From: Panicum virgatum
Taxonomy: Eukaryota > Streptophyta > Magnoliopsida > Poales > Poaceae
Reading direction: 5' to 3'
Assembly (NCBI RefSeq): GCF_016808335.1
Contig: NC_053144.1
Location: forward strand, 19,452,403-19,516,402
Length of the DNA: 64,000 nt
Part shown: piece by piece, positions 1 to 11,200 of the stretch
Layout of the letters: each line of letters opens with the position of its first letter
How positions within the stretch are numbered: the first letter of the stretch is position 1
Translations under genes and position numbers: made by a program
Notes under the pieces: model-generated
Databases searched by the model: none
Told to the model about the DNA's origin: nothing
The model's input: only the letters and a program-made list of their open reading frames with translations

Positions 1-8
1 TCACATAC

Positions 9-215
9 CTGCTGGTGAACCTGCAGTACTCCGAACATGATCCCAGAAGGCCTGAAGGACTGACATTTTGGCCAAAAACAATGCGTATGTTCTGCCACCG
101 TCAGATACAGGGAACGTCCCGCATGTTACAAAACCGTTACCAACAGGAAAATTTCTCCTCACTCGATTTCGCAAGCCACTAGAGCACTTTGAAGTTTGAA
201 CACATGTATTCGTCT
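9..215 (-). CDS. possible internal exon of an unidentified gene at the left edge
   Basis: On the minus strand a frame stays open for 69 codons between a possible acceptor (CTCAG, at 216-217) and a donor reading GCAG|GTATGTGA (GT at 7-8). The translation has mixed composition with a run like SDGGRTYALFLAKMSVLQAF and does not look like low-complexity noise. I do not recognise the family. Against it, the plus strand is also open over most of this stretch, and the frame has a stop just upstream of the acceptor, so no start codon can be assigned. It could be the penultimate exon of a gene running off the left edge, or chance. Confidence 0.25.
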
Positions 216-686
216 CTGAGAACCCTAAAGGAGTAATCCATGCTCGGCTTCATTCTGCAAAAGTTTGGTGGAAAACCAGAGAAAGAAAAGATGGCGCGAA
301 TCGCAATTGATTGATTGAGCCTGTGAACAATAACAAGGTAACACAATTGGCATGTTTGTGACACGCAAATTCAGATATAAATATAAACGAACACTGAATA
401 TAAATGTCAGGCATCTGGAATTCGCCGAGTGCTCGAGAGCCATCAAGGCATCAACACAATGCCGTCTCGAAACCCCAAAAGAAAAAAAAATGAAAACAAA
501 CCAAAGAATCAGACAACATACAAACGGCACGGAATTGCAGATCCATCAGCGCTCGGAATCACGCAGGATCTCCGACACCCCACACAGTACGAGCACAACA
601 ACAAAGCAATTTCGCAACGGAACAAAGCAGCAGAGGGCAGAATCAAGAAACGGGTCGGATCGGATCGCGCGGCGCCGGCGCGGTCG

Positions 687-959
687 TCACATCTTGGCGA
701 AGGAGGCGGCGGAGCCGGACCGGTCGTAGTAGTGCTCGGGGAGCGCCTGGGGGCGCGAGAGCATGAGCGGGCGCTCCCTGGCCTCCTCCAGGTCCAGGTC
801 CTCCTCGTCGCCGTCGTCCTCGGCCGTGTGCAGGTGGATGCAGGCGCACCGCTCCAGCGACGCGAAGAAGGCCGACGCCACCCCCGTCGCCACCCACATC
901 GCGTACCCCTCCAGCGTCCCGTACGACAGGATCCCGCCGTTCGGGTTGATTCCGTTCAT
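687..959 (-). CDS. conserved plant small protein of 90 aa with one hydrophobic segment, function unknown
   Basis: A single-exon frame of 90 codons starts at the ATG at 959 and ends in TGA at 687. Residues 14-37 (around EGYAMWVATGVASAFFASLE) form one moderately hydrophobic stretch. It is followed by a Cys pair (CAC at 38-40), an acidic run at 47-60 and a Ser/Ala-rich C-terminus. I recall short plant proteins with the same TLEGYAMWVAT-type core annotated only as uncharacterised, so this is a family match from memory rather than a search. The larger minus-strand frame that continues upstream of this ATG runs into GC-rich sequence with no such features, so I chose the internal ATG. It lies divergently to the lumenal-protein gene, with 385 bp between the two ATGs, so the two may share promoter sequence. 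Confidence 0.75.
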   Translation of the reverse strand: MNGINPNGGILSYGTLEGYAMWVATGVASAFFASLERCACIHLHTAEDDGDEEDLDLEEARERPLMLSRPQALPEHYYDRSGSAASFAKM

Positions 960-1344
960 GGCTGCCGCCCGCGGTCGCTCCCCTGCCTGCCCCGCGCCGG
1001 CCGAGGAAGAGTCGGGGGAGGTGGTGGCGGTCTCGTCGCTGGGGTGGTTGGTTGGTTGGTTGGCTGGATTGCCTTGGGTTTCCGGGCTGTTGGGGTTGCT
1101 CTCCAAAATTGGGAGAGGGACGCGGCTGTCGGAAGGAGACGACCCCTCGAGAGTCACGTGTGGGCCCCGCGGGCCGCCCGCCAAGCGGGCGCGGCGGATA
1201 AGCCAGCCGATAAGGTAGATAGCGCGCGAGGCTCGAGAGCCGAGAGAGCTCCTCGCTCCGAGTCCGACTCCGCCTCGTCGCCCGCCACCCTCGCTTCTCC
1301 CCCATCCCGATCCACCTCGCAAGGCCAGCCCGCGCCGCACTGGC

Positions 1345-3166
1345 ATGGCCTCCTCGTCCTGCCTCGCCTCGCCGGCCGGCGCCGCGGCGCTGATCTGCCG
1401 CGCGCGGCGGCCGAGGCGCCGCGTGGCGTGCTCGGCGAGCGAGAAGAGCGCCGAGCCGGCGTGGCTCGCGGCCGGGGGCAGGAGCGCCGGCGGCCGCCTC
1501 GCGTGCGGCGTGCTGGCGGCCTGGGCCGTCGCGTCCGCGTCCAGCCCGGTCATTGCCGCGAGCCAGGTTGGTGGTTTTTTTTTTTCCTTCCTTTTCTTAT
1601 CGCAATCGCACTGCGGGCAGGATGGAATTTGTGGAATGTAGGTTTGAGAAATGAGTAGTTTTGATCGACCTCAGTCTGATTCTGCTAGATTGCAGAAGGC
1701 AGATGATGCTGAAATTAAATGGAACTTTAATCTTTGTCTTAATTCGGTTCAGAGAAAATTTCTGTCAGATATGTAAAGCTGCTCCATGGAAATTTTCAAA
1801 TCCATGGAATGCACCAACTAGTACTAGTTAAACGTAGTTCCCCAGATTTTATATGTTGAAAGCTTTTGAGGGCTCTATTGGAAGAGGATTTGACTCTTTA
1901 CTAGTGTTGTTGGTAATAAAATTTAAGCAACCTCAAGAGTTTGTGTTATTCAACATAAGGAATACATCAGTACAGTTACCGCATCATTTGATATGAGCTA
2001 CCGCAACATCAGTTGTTGCAGTTTAGTATGTTATTCAGTTCAATTCTCTGTAGTCCTGAGAGCACCTTAAATTTAGCATCACTTCCACTCAATCTAAAGC
2101 TATAAGCTCTGTTCTGATTAATTTATTGTATGCCGATATATGAGAATTCAGATTCACATTGCATGCTCACAAAGTAGGTAATGTCACAGCTATGAAGATT
2201 CGTGGAGAAAAATGACCATTTTGCTGTATTCGGTGATCAGATCAACTGGATGAAGTATGAGCTATTTCAATTAGAAATGTATCTGACAGAATTTCAATGG
2301 AGCAGCTTAGAAATAGCTAACTAGTGTTTTCCATTGAGATTAACTAGTTATCTCTGTTTCTTTTGTGCTTGCAAAAACAAATTTCATTTGAACACATTTT
2401 CGCTTAGGATTAGTCATGAACTATAAACTCTTCATTTTCCTTTTGATCCTGTGTGACCTGAATATACAATCAGCACTAAACATTCTCGAAATCTTGATCC
2501 TAAATCTAGGACCTATTTTTCTTGCTGCAGTGCCACTTTAATTTACTGAGATAACATTGTTCCCTGTTTGCTTTGGCTTTTAGAGATTGCCTCCACTCTC
2601 AACTGAGCCAAACAGATGTGAGCGTGCATTCGTGGGGAACACAATTGGTCAGGCAAATGGGGTGTATGACAAGCCCCTTGATCTCCGGTTTTGTGATTAC
2701 ACGAACGAGAAAACTAATCTGAAAGGCAAGTCTCTAGCTGCGGCGTTGATGTCCGATGCAAAGTTTGATGGCGCCGACATGTCTGAAGTTGTCATGTCCA
2801 AAGCTTATGCTGTTGGCGCAAGCTTCAAAGGTACCATTGCACACCTTATTCTGCTGTTCTGGTTCATTGCATAATATTGCCGCACTGTTTCCCAATACTG
2901 AATAAACAGAATGATGAGCTCTTCTCGTCCAAATGCTTTCAGGAACCAACTTCACGAATGCAGTGATAGACCGTGTCAAATTCGAGAAGGCTGATCTCAC
3001 AGGGGCAATCTTCAAGAATACAGTCTTGTCAGGATCGACCTTCGATGATGCTAAGATGGAAGATGTTGTGTTCGAGGACACAATCATCGGCTACATTGAC
3101 CTTCAGAAGCTGTGCACAAACACCAGTATCAGCGCAGACAATAGATTAGAGCTGGGGTGTAGGTGA
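1345..3166 (+). CDS. thylakoid lumenal pentapeptide-repeat protein (TL15-like), three exons
   Basis: Exons are 1345-1566, 2584-2830 and 2943-3166 (230 aa), with GT-AG introns and phases 0 and 1. Residues 1-74 form a bipartite targeting region: an Arg/Ala/Ser-rich chloroplast transit peptide, then a hydrophobic Ala-rich segment ending near VIAAS, as expected for import and export into the thylakoid lumen. The mature part has pentapeptide repeats with the A(D/N)LXX pattern: units such as TNLKG, AKFDG, ADMSE, TNFTN, ADLTG, AIFKN and STFDD, which fold as a right-handed beta helix. The tail ends in LELGCR with paired Cys, like the Arabidopsis lumenal 15-kDa protein (At2g44920 family). The family's role is not well defined. 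The ATG at 1345 is the first in frame in the GC-rich first exon. Confidence 0.9.
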
Positions 3167-3742
3167 TTCAGCAGATTCCATCTAATCATCTGCAATCGTT
3201 CATGTTAATATGCTGGTATCGTTCGATGAGTGTTCATGCCTGTCTATAGAGCCTCCATGACAAGATGCGACGATTTTTCTCCATGTCTATGTACAAACAT
3301 CTCTGTGTACCTCAAATATCAGCAGCAATGCAACCATGTTTCTTACACCTTGCGAAGTCAAGCAGTACCATACATAAAAAGGAAACAGTGTATGTTTTCC
3401 CCATATATTATTGTTCTTGTTGTTGTTGTTGTTCACAAGGCGGTTATAACATTTCTGTCTGATGATGAATCCATGCCCTGGAAGGATGCATGGATGCTTT
3501 ATTCCACACACCACTAGTACTAGCATCACACACGCTATACTACATTATTGTTGCCTCCTGGGTTGGCTCCTTGTTGACGCGCATTCATCTAGTATATACT
3601 GGCCCCTACAAGGGCCGATGCTGCTCATTGATGCTGGCCATGCGACGCGGCAGTACCTAGATGGCCGGCCCGCCGCCGGGCACTCGCCGGTGGTAAGGTC
3701 TTGTCTTGGGGTCTCCGATGGGCTGCTGCGGCGCGCGGTGGT
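3167..3742. other. intergenic between convergent genes
   Basis: This stretch contains the likely 3' UTRs of the lumenal-protein gene (plus) and the TPR gene (minus), which converge here. A TTG/GTT trinucleotide run lies near 3416-3432. I see no other gene. Confidence 0.5.
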
Positions 3743-4917
3743 TCATTCGGCGTCGCCGCCGTTGTTCTTGCCGGTGTCGATGAGGCAGGTCTCGACGCCG
3801 CCGGTCATCCAGAGGAACCACGCGTAGCTGCTCCGGTGGTGGCTGCTCTCGGGCTCCTCGTCGATGGCGCCGGTGAACATTTCCTCCGCGCCACCGATGT
3901 CGCCGCGGGCGTGCCAGAGGAACATGCCGTACCTCCGCATTGCCTCGCCGTCCGCCGGCTCCGCGGCCACCGCCTGCTTGAAGTACATCTCCGCCCTGCC
4001 AAATGTGTGCAGCGATCATTCACGCGTGAGAAATCAATCAAAATCCTAACAGCATTCAGGGAGATGTGATCGAAAGGTTGGTTGCATTGCATGCGTGCAT
4101 TCGATGCGACAAGAAGAAGGAAGCACCTGTTGATGTCCTTGTCCAACTCGTAGAGGAGCTGCGCGTAGTTGGAGAGGACGAGCGAGTTCGCTCCGCCGGA
4201 GGCGATGATCCTCTCGTAGGCCGCCTTCCGCCGCCGTGCGCGGGCGCTGTCGATCTCCTTGATCTCTTCCTCGTCGAGCTCCTCCTGGCCGTCCCCGTAC
4301 AGGCCGCCGCCATGCAGGATGCCGATCCGGCCCCAGAGCTCCTTCTCCATGTCCCCCTCCACCAGCTCTGGCAGATCCTCGGGCTCCTCCGCGTCCGCGT
4401 CCCCGCCGTCGTCGTCGTCGGGCTCGGCCTGCGCGTCGCGCAGCGCCTCGAGCCTCCTGGCCTCCATGCGGTCCCTCTCCGCCTGGACGGCGGTGCCGAG
4501 GCAGCAGGCGACCATGCCGAGCAGCCCGACGGCGAGGTCCGGCGACTGGAAGTGCACCTTGCTGAAGACCCACGCCACGGCGTCCCCGGCGCCGCGCGCG
4601 GCCTCGGCGGCGCCCCCGGCCGCCGCACCTTGGACGGCCTCCACGGCCTTGACGAGCGCCGCCACCGCGCACCCGGCCGCGCTCGTGGCCGTCGCCCGCG
4701 GCACCCCGCGCTGCGCCGCCGCCTGCTTCCGCTTGGCCTGGATGGCGCGCAGCGACGGCGGCACCGCCGCCATGGACGGCGGCTGCTGCTCGTCCCCGCC
4801 GCACGCCGCTGTCCTGAGCGCGGTCCGGGCGTTCCTCCGCTCCCCGGCGCGCGCCGACGACGCCGGGAACGCCGCCGGAACGCTCCTGGGCATGGCGACC
4901 ATGCTCGCCGGGGTCAT
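3743..4917 (-). CDS. TPR-like superfamily protein, two exons
   Basis: Exon 1 is 4127-4917 and exon 2 is 3743-3995 (347 aa). Splice sites are AACAG|GTGCTT and GGCAG|GGCGG. The N-terminus is Ala/Arg/Ser-rich, then a Gly/Ala hydrophobic patch (around VGLLGMVACCLGTAVQ) precedes a highly acidic linker (PDDDDGGDADAEEPED). The C-terminal third carries TPR-like helices of the type SNYAQLLYEL, AEMYFKQAV and YGMFLWHARGD, ending in a third unit SSYAWFLWMTGG. This pattern (LSNYAQ...A..Y..RA....P.D....YG..LW) is the plant TPR-like family of At5g20190 and At1g80130, which is poorly characterised. TPRs bind proteins; no enzyme motif is visible. The ATG at 4917 is the first in frame after a stop-free GC-rich leader, and two further in-frame ATGs follow within nine codons. 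Confidence 0.82.
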
Positions 4918-5057
4918 CCTCGCCACCGACCGGGGAAAGGAACGAGCCAACGCGAGACGCTCTCTCAAACGGAACTACGGAAGGGCTCTGTTTGCCTGGA
5001 ATCGAACCTCCCACCGAAGGCGGAGTGGAATGGCGATCGAGCTTGCGGCAATGGCGG

Positions 5058-5065
5058 TATTTATA
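5058..5065 (-). promoter_or_regulatory. TATA box of the TPR gene
   Basis: TATAAATA on the minus strand sits about 141 bases upstream of the ATG at 4917, in a GC-rich promoter. The spacing allows a leader of roughly 110 bases. Confidence 0.6.
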
Positions 5066-5580
5066 GCTCCCCCGGGCGCTGCCACGTCGGGGAGGGAGGG
5101 CCGGGGGCTCCTGGACGATGCGTGCCTTGCGCGGCAGTTCGAGCCAGTTCAGCGCCTGGTTAATTTCGTCGCGGGGCGAGGGGAAAAGGCTCGGCCGCGC
5201 GCTGCTCTCGGCGCCGGGCGTTTTGGCCGCGCGCGCGTGGTGGCAGCGCGGCCGGTGTGAGCGCGCACACGGCGATCTGGCGTGGCACACTGCGCCAACC
5301 TGGACCTGGACGGGAAGGCGTCCTCTGCCGATGCGTGCGGGGGAGAAGAAGCCGGAGTGGAGACCAACCGGGGGTGCCGCGCCAGCAGCCCAGCACACAG
5401 AGATGGCACCGTGTTTCGAACCATGCATCGTTCATCAGGCGATGATGCAAGCTTAATATTGAACAGCGAAGGAACTACTCATTACTCAAAGGTTTGCTGC
5501 CTCGTATGGCGGTGTAGTGTTCCATGCACGTGCCAAATTGCACATCGCCTATGTAACATTGGCATGGAAATCATAGGAAT

Positions 5581-6745
5581 TTTGAAATGGTAATTTACTA
5601 TTAGAGACATCGGTTCGTTGCTTGTTTAGGTTCTAATTCTTATATTGATTGCGGTACACTATGTCATGCGTTGTGTACCAGACCAACGCTACATGGTTGG
5701 ATTGCATGATAAGTGTAAGATGCACGGTTGTCGCATGCAATACACGTCAAAAGGGAAAAAGGGATAGATGCTACACTGTGGGTTTCCACACCATCTAATG
5801 TGGTAGGATTGGTATACGTTACGTTGTCGTATTAGTTTGTATGTTGATCTAAAATCAAGGATGTCTATGACTTGGCATCTGTATCGCAACTAAACACGGT
5901 TGTTGATACAAGAAAGAATAGACAAAAGTAATACAAGCTAGGGTGCGTCATTGTCCTAATGAATACATTTCCTATTCGCAGACTATTTGAAATGGACATT
6001 TACTATTAGGGGATGTTTGGATCCTCTCATTTTAGAGGAATTGAAAACTAGATACTTAATAAACTAGGTTTTTTGGCTTAGAATTTTATATTCTATCATT
6101 TTCCAACCACTTTTCAAAGTTTAGATATAAGTCTATCCTAAATTCATAGGCTAGGAGATGGAAATTGATTCTATACACCACCAAGCTATATTTCTATTCT
6201 GTAACTTATATAACGCTCTTTGGCTCACTCCTCTATAGTAGAAATATAGCACATAAGTATCTCCCTCATATGACCAACAATATTATACAATTATATTCCG
6301 CATATAATCATATTAGCTTAATTGATTTGTGTCTAAATTATAATTATTAGAATGGAATTCAATTCCAAAGTTCCAAACGGGACCTTAGAGACATTGATTA
6401 GTTGCTTTAGGTTCCATTCTTATATTGATTGCGGTCCACTATGTCATGAGTTGTATACCAAACCAACGCTATGGGGCTGGATTGCACGATAAGTGTAAGA
6501 TGCATGGTTGTCACAATACACATCAAAAGGGGAAAAGGGATAGGTGGTACATTGTGGGTTTCCACAATCTGATGTGGTAGGATTGGCATACGTTACGTTG
6601 TCGTATTAGTTTGTATGTCGATCTAAAATCAAGGATAGCTATGACTTGGCATCCATATCGCGACTAAACACAGTTGTTGATACAAGAAAGATTCGACGAC
6701 AAAGGTAATACAAAGATAGGATGTCGTATTGTCCTAATGAATATG
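5581..6745. repeat. tandem duplication of a ~405-bp unit, second copy split by a MITE
   Basis: Copy 1 is 5581-5985. Copy 2 begins at 5986 with the same words (TTTGAAATGG), is interrupted at 6008 by the element at 6009-6384, and resumes at 6388 to about 6745. Shared words include ATATTGATTGCGGT, CATACGTTACGTTGTCG and CTAAAATCAAGGAT, with scattered substitutions. Diverged relatives of the same sequence continue at about 6840-6990 and 13580-13700, so this is an old dispersed repeat. Confidence 0.75.
6009..6384. mobile_element. Tourist-like (PIF/Harbinger) MITE, 376 bp
   Basis: The element starts GGGGATGTTTGGATCC and ends TTCCAAACGGGACC, imperfect inverted ends. TTA flanks both sides (6006-6008 and 6385-6387), the TWA duplication of PIF/Harbinger elements. 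Copy 1 of the surrounding tandem repeat has a single TTA at 5601-5603 at the equivalent place, so the empty site is present in the window. Confidence 0.8.
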
Positions 6746-7347
6746 TTCACAGGAAACTGGCATCCTATTGTAACATGCAAAAAGTGATAAGAAAGTAGAG
6801 TACAAGTAATACACACAAAATTATCCACACGTCAAAACTACTAATACGGGATACGTACTGCACCATGGATTTTCACTATTTGACATGGAAAGATTATTGT
6901 GCATTGTATATATCATGTTTGCATGTACATCACTTCAGAATTAGGGACAATTATGAGATGACTTATGTATATTCTTATTAGATTGACATGTTGGTTTTAG
7001 AAGAAACAACAAATAAATATACAAAAGGTTGTATAGAGCATGATGATATTTTTTCTATCGAGCAATTTTGACCTGGACAATTGGTGCATGAGTTCTATTT
7101 TTTTATCATGTAACATATAAAAAAGGTATAGCAAAAATCATTCCCCATGCATTACTCATCAAAATAGAAGAAAAATATGTTTAACATAGATTGGCTCAAA
7201 TTATACATGTTGTATTTTAATAATGTATTGCACCTATATGAGATAATCATAACCATATTGTCATATATACTATAGCTAAACTTTGTTTTAGAATTTTTGG
7301 CAAAACCAGACATGCAGTAATGTGTTGACCAAATATGACCTTACGCG

Positions 7348-7582
7348 CAGTGGCGAAGCCCTGTAGGGGGCCATAGAGGCACTCCCCCCCCCCCCCCCAC
7401 CCACCACACACACACACGCAAAAGAACACATAAGTCTAGCTCAACACACAAGTCCAGGTTAACTGTGACCTAGTTATTAGTAGTTCATCAACCAAAACTT
7501 ATTTGTATGAAACTTTTGTATATATTGGTTTGAAGTTGGTAAATTGGCCCCCCTCTATATTTTGCTTCATGCTCCGCCACTG
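7348..7582. mobile_element. hAT-type MITE, 235 bp, with a poly-C tract
   Basis: Inverted ends read CAGTGGCGAAGC and, on the other strand, CAGTGGCGGAGC. The flanks CTTACGCG (7340-7347) and CTTACGCT (7583-7590) match at 7 of 8 positions, the 8-bp duplication expected of hAT elements. A long C-run (about 7384-7399) lies inside. Confidence 0.75.
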
Positions 7583-7590
7583 CTTACGCT

Positions 7591-8258
7591 AATGAGCACT
7601 CATTTTTATCATGATAAATATATAATACAACAATAAAAGGTCCACATGTCTAAAGAGTGCTCAAAATTCATCCATACACAAATAATGCATGTTTATGTAA
7701 AATTAACATGTAAGTTGACAATTGGATTTCATAACCATTGCAAAACTTGCACAAAAAGCTTGCAAAAAGGTAATTGATGCCATTTTTATATGAAATGATC
7801 TAGCATTTCCATTTCATATATTTTATATAATAGTTTCCTTTTAGGGGTGATTATAGTTTGTAAACTATGTGGAAGTGATGGCTTTTAAATCCAACATAGA
7901 AGGTTTAGTGTACAATGTAGATGAAAATTTTAAAGCAATAATCTTTCATTATGCTGATAATAAATAATAGTATTTTGGAGAAAATATCTAATGGTGCCAT
8001 ATAATATCACATGGCTACATTTTTGGAATGTAAAAATAGTTGCACAAACTTTCGTCATCAATTAGCAGATCAAATTGTTGACTATTATACTAGCTACAAC
8101 AATCTTCATATGACAACATCAAAACTTGAAAAACGCGGCTTTATTTATCACACTACGTATCAAAAGAAAAGATACATATACATGGCACACCATAAATTTC
8201 TGCTATCGCATGTGGAGTGGAGAGGGGGTGGCATGCATTATATTGTTTCATCCCTAGG
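7591..8258. other. AT-rich intergenic sequence
   Basis: AT-rich, gene-free sequence with no clear coding pattern. Its right end (TTTCATCCCTAGGCACAC) is the left half of the 72-bp repeat that was split by the LTR inserted next to it. Confidence 0.4.
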
Positions 8259-8263
8259 CACAC

Positions 8264-11200
8264 TGTGGCAGAACCGCCTAAATTATCCCGGCTCAAGTGC
8301 GCAGGCCATCACCATAAAGGCAACATTAGCTCAAACGCACTTCAAACGGAATAATTCTGGGTCTGTCGGGTAACGTCCCGATACAACCACCGGTTCTCGG
8401 ATCGAACAAGCATACCCCGCACGAAGGCGAGTCCAGAGATATTACAACCACAATTTTACAACACAGGCATAGTAATGATTACAAACCAGTTAAAAACTAT
8501 TATTACAAAGCCAACTTAAGTAAAACAGTCATACAAATCATAAGAGTAAGTTCAGAGTTTAAACACAGCGGAAGATGAAACACGACGACTACAACACGTC
8601 GCAAAAGGATACCAGGCTAGCCCAAGCATGGTATCACTCGTCATAGTCATTGCCGGTCGAAGACGTATCCCACTCCACGGACCAGCCAGGAGGCAACGAG
8701 CAAGGATAGGTCAAGCTAGCGATCTGATCCTCAAACTCAAACCTGAAAAAGGGTTTCAACAGCAAGGCTGAGTATTCTAATACTCAGCAAGACTTAACCG
8801 TCAACGGGTATAAGTAGCCCACTTTAGCTAGACTATGCAAGGTTTTGTGAGGCTCTGGTTTTCCTTTTGCTGAAAAGCAATAAAGAGTAGGTCCTTATTT
8901 TCAAGTTTTAGCTTTCAAGATTCTAGTAGATTAATCATTCTATGTAAGCAACTACTAACCAATCATGGTGGAACTTCTAAGCAAACATCAAGATTGATCA
9001 TAATATTGTTGCTCTTATTACTCTGTGTGGCAAAGAGATCAAGCAGTCTCATTTCATCGTGAGAGGCGGACGATTCTGAATCGAAATTCAACCTTGCAAG
9101 GATAACCTAGCACACACGCTTGAAACACCGTCGAGTCACTTCCAAGCAATCGTTGACCTTTCTTTCTGGCTTGTGGATAGGGTCACTCTCCCCGACTACA
9201 GGGCTCCAAGGTCCACCCGTGCCCGGTCCACCCTTGTCCCTTGAAGTCGTAGTGTTGATCAACAATAACATTTAAAAACCTATCTCTAAAGAGAGAGTGA
9301 AAGGTATATCCACTCCCCGGTCCAATCGGCTACTAGGCTTACCGCGTACCATATTTACGGCATGTGGCTAGTACTTTCAAAAACTTAACCAGCACTACCA
9401 CACCCCGCGACCTTAGCAAGTTCATCAACACAGACGAGGTCTCACCAAAGGTCACGATATCGAACACGACCCCGTCCGTCATCCTTATATTGATAACAGA
9501 AAGTAAACAATCAATTCCTATAAAGCTCGCGAGTGACAGGCAATCACTTGTCTTTTACCGGTCCTATAAGCTTAGCAAGTAGTCGAACTCAGGTCTAGTG
9601 TTCAGTACATAGGTTCCTAGGATTATGCATCTAGGTTTTCAATTCAAATCCTAAGAACTGTAGATGCACAAGTAAATAATAACAGTAAATGATAATAATT
9701 TGAAATATAGGTTATGTCCGGGGCTTGCCTTCTCAGTAGATGCTAACTCTTTCAGCTCTAGGCTCTTCCGAACTTTGGTTCGGGGCTTCAGTCAATTCAG
9801 CTGCATTCACCTGGACTTCTGGATCACCTCTGTCAGACTCCGGGATCAACTCGTACGTCCCGTCCGTCAAAGTAGTCGTATCTATATGAAATGCAAGAGG
9901 TGACATTATAAATACACTCAGATCATGGCAAAGTTGTAGGCTAACAACTGGCAAACAAACATAACACATGGGCAATCATTTATAGAGTAGTTAACTAACA
10001 AATCTAACTACACAAGGCATCATGATCAACAGCACAAATGAAGTGAACTACTCCATAAACAAGTGGGGGTGGTTTTCTGTAACAAACAAAACATAGTTTG
10101 CTAATAAATCAACTACTCAGAGTACAAACATTAATAAATTCTTCCAAAATTACACTAAACAGAAAATGAACAAAGTAATCTACCCTGTAAAAATCATGCC
10201 ATAACATCTAACCATTTAATCATAACAAATCAATAATTCAGACAGCACATAGAACAAACTTGAATTATACAGGTAAAACTGGAACAAAGAAGAAGCTCAA
10301 AATTTAACAGGAGGTTCACACAGAAATGAACTAGCTACTGTGAATTTTTCATGATTTTATCTACATAGAAATAATTATGAGAAAATAAACAAAACAGAAC
10401 AATAGATTAGCAAGATTCATTTTTAGCTCCTGTTCTATTCATGAACTGATGCTAAAACTTCCTGGACAAGTTAAGCTACTCAAGAAGAACATTCATGAAT
10501 ATTTTCATGATTTAATATGAAAAGAAACTATTTACCATAATTAAAGTCTATTAAACAAGGATTAAATCAAAGAAATAGCTACACATGAGAACTGAGCACG
10601 AAATTTTTATAGAAAAACTAGTGTCACATGAGTAAACTACCATAAAAAAAAATTCAGAGCAATACAAGCTTTCAAACAGTAGTTAAGAAAAAGATAAAAC
10701 CAACTAATATTTATGCACTAACAACACAAATCAAATTTTTCAGCAAAAACTTGCAACTAAAGCCTAACATATTATGGTTCTACTGCATAGAGCTCTTCAA
10801 GAGGATTCCAAAACATCCAGATTTGCTATTTTACGAATTTTCCACGAATTGATATTGAATTTCAAAGATCACTGAAAAACATCACAAGGAAGTCCCTAGA
10901 GCACTATTCATATGTGTCACTGACTATTCAAATAACCCCCTGGCATTTCTTGAATTCTAGCAGGGAGGTCCTTGCCGAGGTCAAAGAGGGGCGCGGGGTT
11001 TGACCGGCCTTTACCGGCGAAGGGAGGCGTCGGCGGCGAGGGTGGGGTTGGGGGAAATGGAGAGCAGGCCAAGGCGAACCCAGTGGTGGTCTTCTTGGGG
11101 CTTGGGGTGGTCGGATTGGGGTTTCCCCGTGGAGCAGTTGCTCCGGCGGCGGAGGAGGACGGCGGAGGCGGCGCTCCGGTGAGGGATTGGCGGGGAGAAA

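Noticed and set aside
429..1658. Long plus-strand frame overlapping the 90-aa gene and the lumenal-protein first exon
   Set aside because: Arg/Gly/Pro-rich translation without domains. It is the shadow of GC-rich coding and promoter sequence on both strands.
4046..5428. Long alternative frames across the TPR gene
   Set aside because: They are antisense or shifted shadows of the GC-rich TPR exon; the chosen frame is the one with TPR helices and proper splice sites.
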